A DNA stretch of 7,307 nt from Oligoflexaceae bacterium (GTDB lineage Bacteria; Bdellovibrionota_B; Oligoflexia; Oligoflexales; Oligoflexaceae). Location of the stretch: the NCBI GenBank assembly GCA_947474445.1, contig CANJJY010000231.1:1-7307 (forward strand), read 5' to 3'. This document shows, piece after piece, positions 5,578-7,307 of the stretch. The first letter of the stretch is position 1, and each line of letters starts with the position of its first letter. The notes below the pieces were generated by a model that worked only from the letters and a program-made list of their open reading frames with translations, was not told the origin of the DNA and made no database searches. The position numbers and the translations under genes are program-made.

Positions 5578-7008
5578 ATGCGCGTCCTGTCCTCTTTAAT
5601 TTCTTGGCTATTCTTCGGTTTGAGCCGCTCGGACCGGCCGTGGTCTCTGTCTCGCTCTTGCCTGAGCTTGGGCTTGATCGTCTTGCTCAATAGCTGGTTC
5701 CCCGCGCTCGAGGCCGGGATCCATTCGGCGCCTATCGTCATGACCGCTATCCGTTTGAAGCAAGCCGCCCAATTCCCTTTGCATCGCTACCGCCTCTACA
5801 AGCGCGGCGTCGATGGCGAAGCCGTGCCGATTCCCTTCCAGATGGATGAGATCAATAAAATTGGCGATTATGTGATGTCGGACGGACCCAAGACCAACGC
5901 GGAGACGGGCAACGGGATTTTCGATGGTCTCGACGAGCTCTGTTTTATGGGGGATGACGTTGGACCCATAGGCCGCCCAAGCAAGTGGCCTGATGATAGG
6001 GAGCCGCAGAATGTATTTGAGATTCGCCTGAAACCGCCCGCTCATCTCAAGGATTTGCCAGAGGGCGCGGTGTATCTCGCCATCTATCAGACGCCCCCCG
6101 CTCTCACCTCCGATCAAAAATATGTCATCTTCAATCTGGCGGCCGGCGAGGTCCTGACCTCCCGCTATCGCTACATGTTCGATCGGAAGAATTACCTGGT
6201 GGTCAATGGCGTCGACATGGTCCCGCATCAATCGCAGGTGCAGACTCAGACGGGGATCGAACCTCCGCTCAAAATCCCGCTGATCGACTCCTCGACTTTC
6301 TACGCGAAAGCCGACCTCAAATATTTTCTCACCGTGCAGGTTAATCATCGGTCGGTCAACAGTCGGCTGGAGGCCTATAAATCTGGCCCTGTGCGAACGC
6401 TGGTCCGCGTCACCTTCTTTTACTCCTTTTTGAAGCTCAAATTTGAAGTGGGGATGTACACGGAAGTCAGCTTTTTCAGCAATAGCGTGATCCTTCCTGC
6501 CATCATCTATAATCCCTTGGATGGGATCAAAAGTCTGAATAAAGGCAGCGGCTTCTACTATGGATTTGCCCTGCGTGATAATCCAAAGACCTATACCTTT
6601 GATACCAACATGCGACCCTATGAGGAGTCAGACGACAAAGGCGGCGTGCTTGGTTTATTGAAAAAAGAACCGAGTCCCGTGGCCGAATATTGGGCCAGCC
6701 TGGTCGGCGATGATCGCATGATGTACGTCTTGATGCGTCCATCCTCGCAGATGCTACAAGACGGCAACGTGCCCTTCTATTATCTGAGTGACAAGTCGGG
6801 CGATGAGCTGAAAAAGCGTAACAACGATGATTTGAGAACTTTGGTCGACAGTCCGGTCAATCTCGGTCTCTATTTTGACTTGACCCGGTTTCGAGAAGGG
6901 GAGCATCTGATGTCTTTCCAGCTTTTCTTCGAGAATAAGAAAGATTATAAAAGCCTCGAGACCTTTCGCACTTTGGATCGCTGGTCTATGAAGGTCAGCC
7001 GCATATAG
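5578..7008 (+). CDS. Exported protein of unknown function with PIPFQMDE / FDGLDELCFMGDD motifs
   Basis: 476 aa from ATG 5578. The N-terminus carries an Arg-rich stretch, then the hydrophobic segment LSLGLIVLLNSWFPALEA (about 29-46), read as a signal peptide or anchor with a possible cut after ALEA. An additional hydrophobic stretch (LISWLFFGL, about residues 7-15) makes the n-region unusually long. The mature part opens with a beta-strand pattern, then PIPFQMDEINKIGDYV (84-99) and GIFDGLDELCFMGDDVG (113-129). The combination 'P.PFQ.DE...GDY...DG...N...G.FD..DEL.FM..D.G' is one I associate with uncharacterised exported proteins of diderm bacteria. The regularly placed Asp/Glu suggest metal (possibly Ca2+) binding, which is inference. 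The remainder is beta-rich and aromatic-rich (FFYSFLKLKFEV, VNLGLYFDLTRF, LMSFQLFFEN), fitting a large beta-sandwich in the periplasm or at the outer membrane. There is no lipobox. It is followed after 8 nt by an HTH gene, so the two are likely co-transcribed. No enzyme motif is recognised. Confidence 0.75.
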   Translation: MRVLSSLISWLFFGLSRSDRPWSLSRSCLSLGLIVLLNSWFPALEAGIHSAPIVMTAIRLKQAAQFPLHRYRLYKRGVDGEAVPIPFQMDEINKIGDYVMSDGPKTNAETGNGIFDGLDELCFMGDDVGPIGRPSKWPDDREPQNVFEIRLKPPAHLKDLPEGAVYLAIYQTPPALTSDQKYVIFNLAAGEVLTSRYRYMFDRKNYLVVNGVDMVPHQSQVQTQTGIEPPLKIPLIDSSTFYAKADLKYFLTVQVNHRSVNSRLEAYKSGPVRTLVRVTFFYSFLKLKFEVGMYTEVSFFSNSVILPAIIYNPLDGIKSLNKGSGFYYGFALRDNPKTYTFDTNMRPYEESDDKGGVLGLLKKEPSPVAEYWASLVGDDRMMYVLMRPSSQMLQDGNVPFYYLSDKSGDELKKRNNDDLRTLVDSPVNLGLYFDLTRFREGEHLMSFQLFFENKKDYKSLETFRTLDRWSMKVSRI

Positions 7009-7016
7009 AGTCTAAT

Positions 7017-7307
7017 ATGATGCAAGAATGGGAAATTCCACCTTCGCAACGCGATCGGCAGCTACCGATGATCGTCCATTTGCGCGGCGACGAAGTCGTG
7101 GGCGATGAGTTTTGTATCGATGCGGAACAAGCGATGGAGATGCTCGGCATCAAACGCTCGCGTCTGACGCAGATCTCCGGCCGCGAATTGCGGGTCGGCC
7201 GCGTGCGGAAAGATCGGTATATCCGTCCTGTTTACCGTGAAAGTGATCTCAAGGATTATCAAGAATGGACCCGAGCGACGGCGACCCATCAGAGCTCCTC
7301 GAAGGCC
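7017..7307 (+). CDS. Helix-turn-helix DNA-binding protein (partial, runs off the window)
   Basis: Open from ATG 7017 (or ATG 7020) to the last base, 97 codons with no stop, so the C-terminus is missing. Residues 33-84 look like a MerR/excisionase-type winged helix: helix AEQAMEMLGI (36-45), turn and second helix KRSRLTQISGREL (46-58), basic wing RVGRVRKDRYIRP (59-71) and the closing YRESDLKDYQEW (73-84). This follows the usual pattern of 'eaA..LGvs..tv.r...rgeL...r.....r.f...DL..Y'. The N-terminal 30 residues (IPPSQRDRQLPMIVHLRGDE) are not recognised. The gene begins 8 nt after the exported-protein stop with only a weak ribosome site (AGAG at 7007-7010), pointing to operon or coupled expression. 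It could be the local regulator of the palindrome at 5525-5541, or it could have an unrelated DNA-binding role. The missing part may carry another domain. Confidence 0.7.
   Translation, partial: MMQEWEIPPSQRDRQLPMIVHLRGDEVVGDEFCIDAEQAMEMLGIKRSRLTQISGRELRVGRVRKDRYIRPVYRESDLKDYQEWTRATATHQSSSKA

Noticed and set aside
5608..6348. 246-codon open frame on the minus strand
   Set aside because: Antisense to the exported protein. It has low-complexity HLR/RQR-rich composition with no signal, motif or ribosome site, and the sense frame has a signal peptide and motif block.
1..7307. Mobile element, CRISPR array, tRNA or rRNA
   Set aside because: I saw no transposase or integrase sequence, no terminal inverted repeats, no regularly spaced repeats and no tRNA-like cloverleaf on either strand.

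Overview
The window reads as chromosomal DNA of a Gram-negative (diderm) bacterium of moderately high GC content. It carries an Mla-type ABC ATPase, a large SPII lipoprotein, and two further exported proteins. The lipoprotein combines Calx-beta, choice-of-anchor and Ig-like modules, a style common in predatory or gliding 'delta-like' lineages such as Bdellovibrionota/Oligoflexia or Myxococcota. That placement is an impression from protein style, not a demonstrated assignment. I see no phage, transposon, CRISPR, tRNA or rRNA signature.

Left part (58-1700): an Mla-family (MlaF-like) ABC ATPase on the minus strand and a uroporphyrinogen-III synthase (HemD) on the plus strand diverge from a ~95-bp control region. 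This region holds a good minus-strand promoter (TTGCAC-16-TAAAAT) whose -10 box lies inside a 7-bp inverted repeat. The ATPase has intact Walker A, signature, Walker B and D-loop motifs, but Thr replaces the switch (H-loop) histidine.

Middle part (1721-5387): a 1008-residue lipoprotein and a 171-residue secreted protein lie in tandem on the minus strand, 124 bp apart, and may share a transcript. HemD and the lipoprotein converge with only 20 bp between their stop codons. A short stem spans that gap. The lipoprotein is mosaic: an unclassified N-terminal region, Calx-beta, two choice-of-anchor-D-like repeats, a cadherin/Big-like domain, a GATase/ThuA-like domain and a C-terminal jelly-roll.

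Right part (5388-7307): a second divergent control region separates the secreted protein from a plus-strand pair. The pair is a 476-residue exported protein with a 'PIPFQMDE...FDGLDEL.FMGDD' motif block and, 8 bp after its stop, the start of a helix-turn-helix protein that runs off the window. The plus promoter (TTGAGC-18-TATGAT) is overlapped by a perfect 17-bp palindrome, a strong operator candidate. The unified picture is cell-envelope and surface biology plus one haem-biosynthesis gene. No complete, clearly novel system can be demonstrated here. The most distinctive parts are the palindrome-controlled exported-protein/HTH pair, the mosaic lipoprotein and the H-loop-less ATPase. Three of the six genes most likely start at GTG or TTG.
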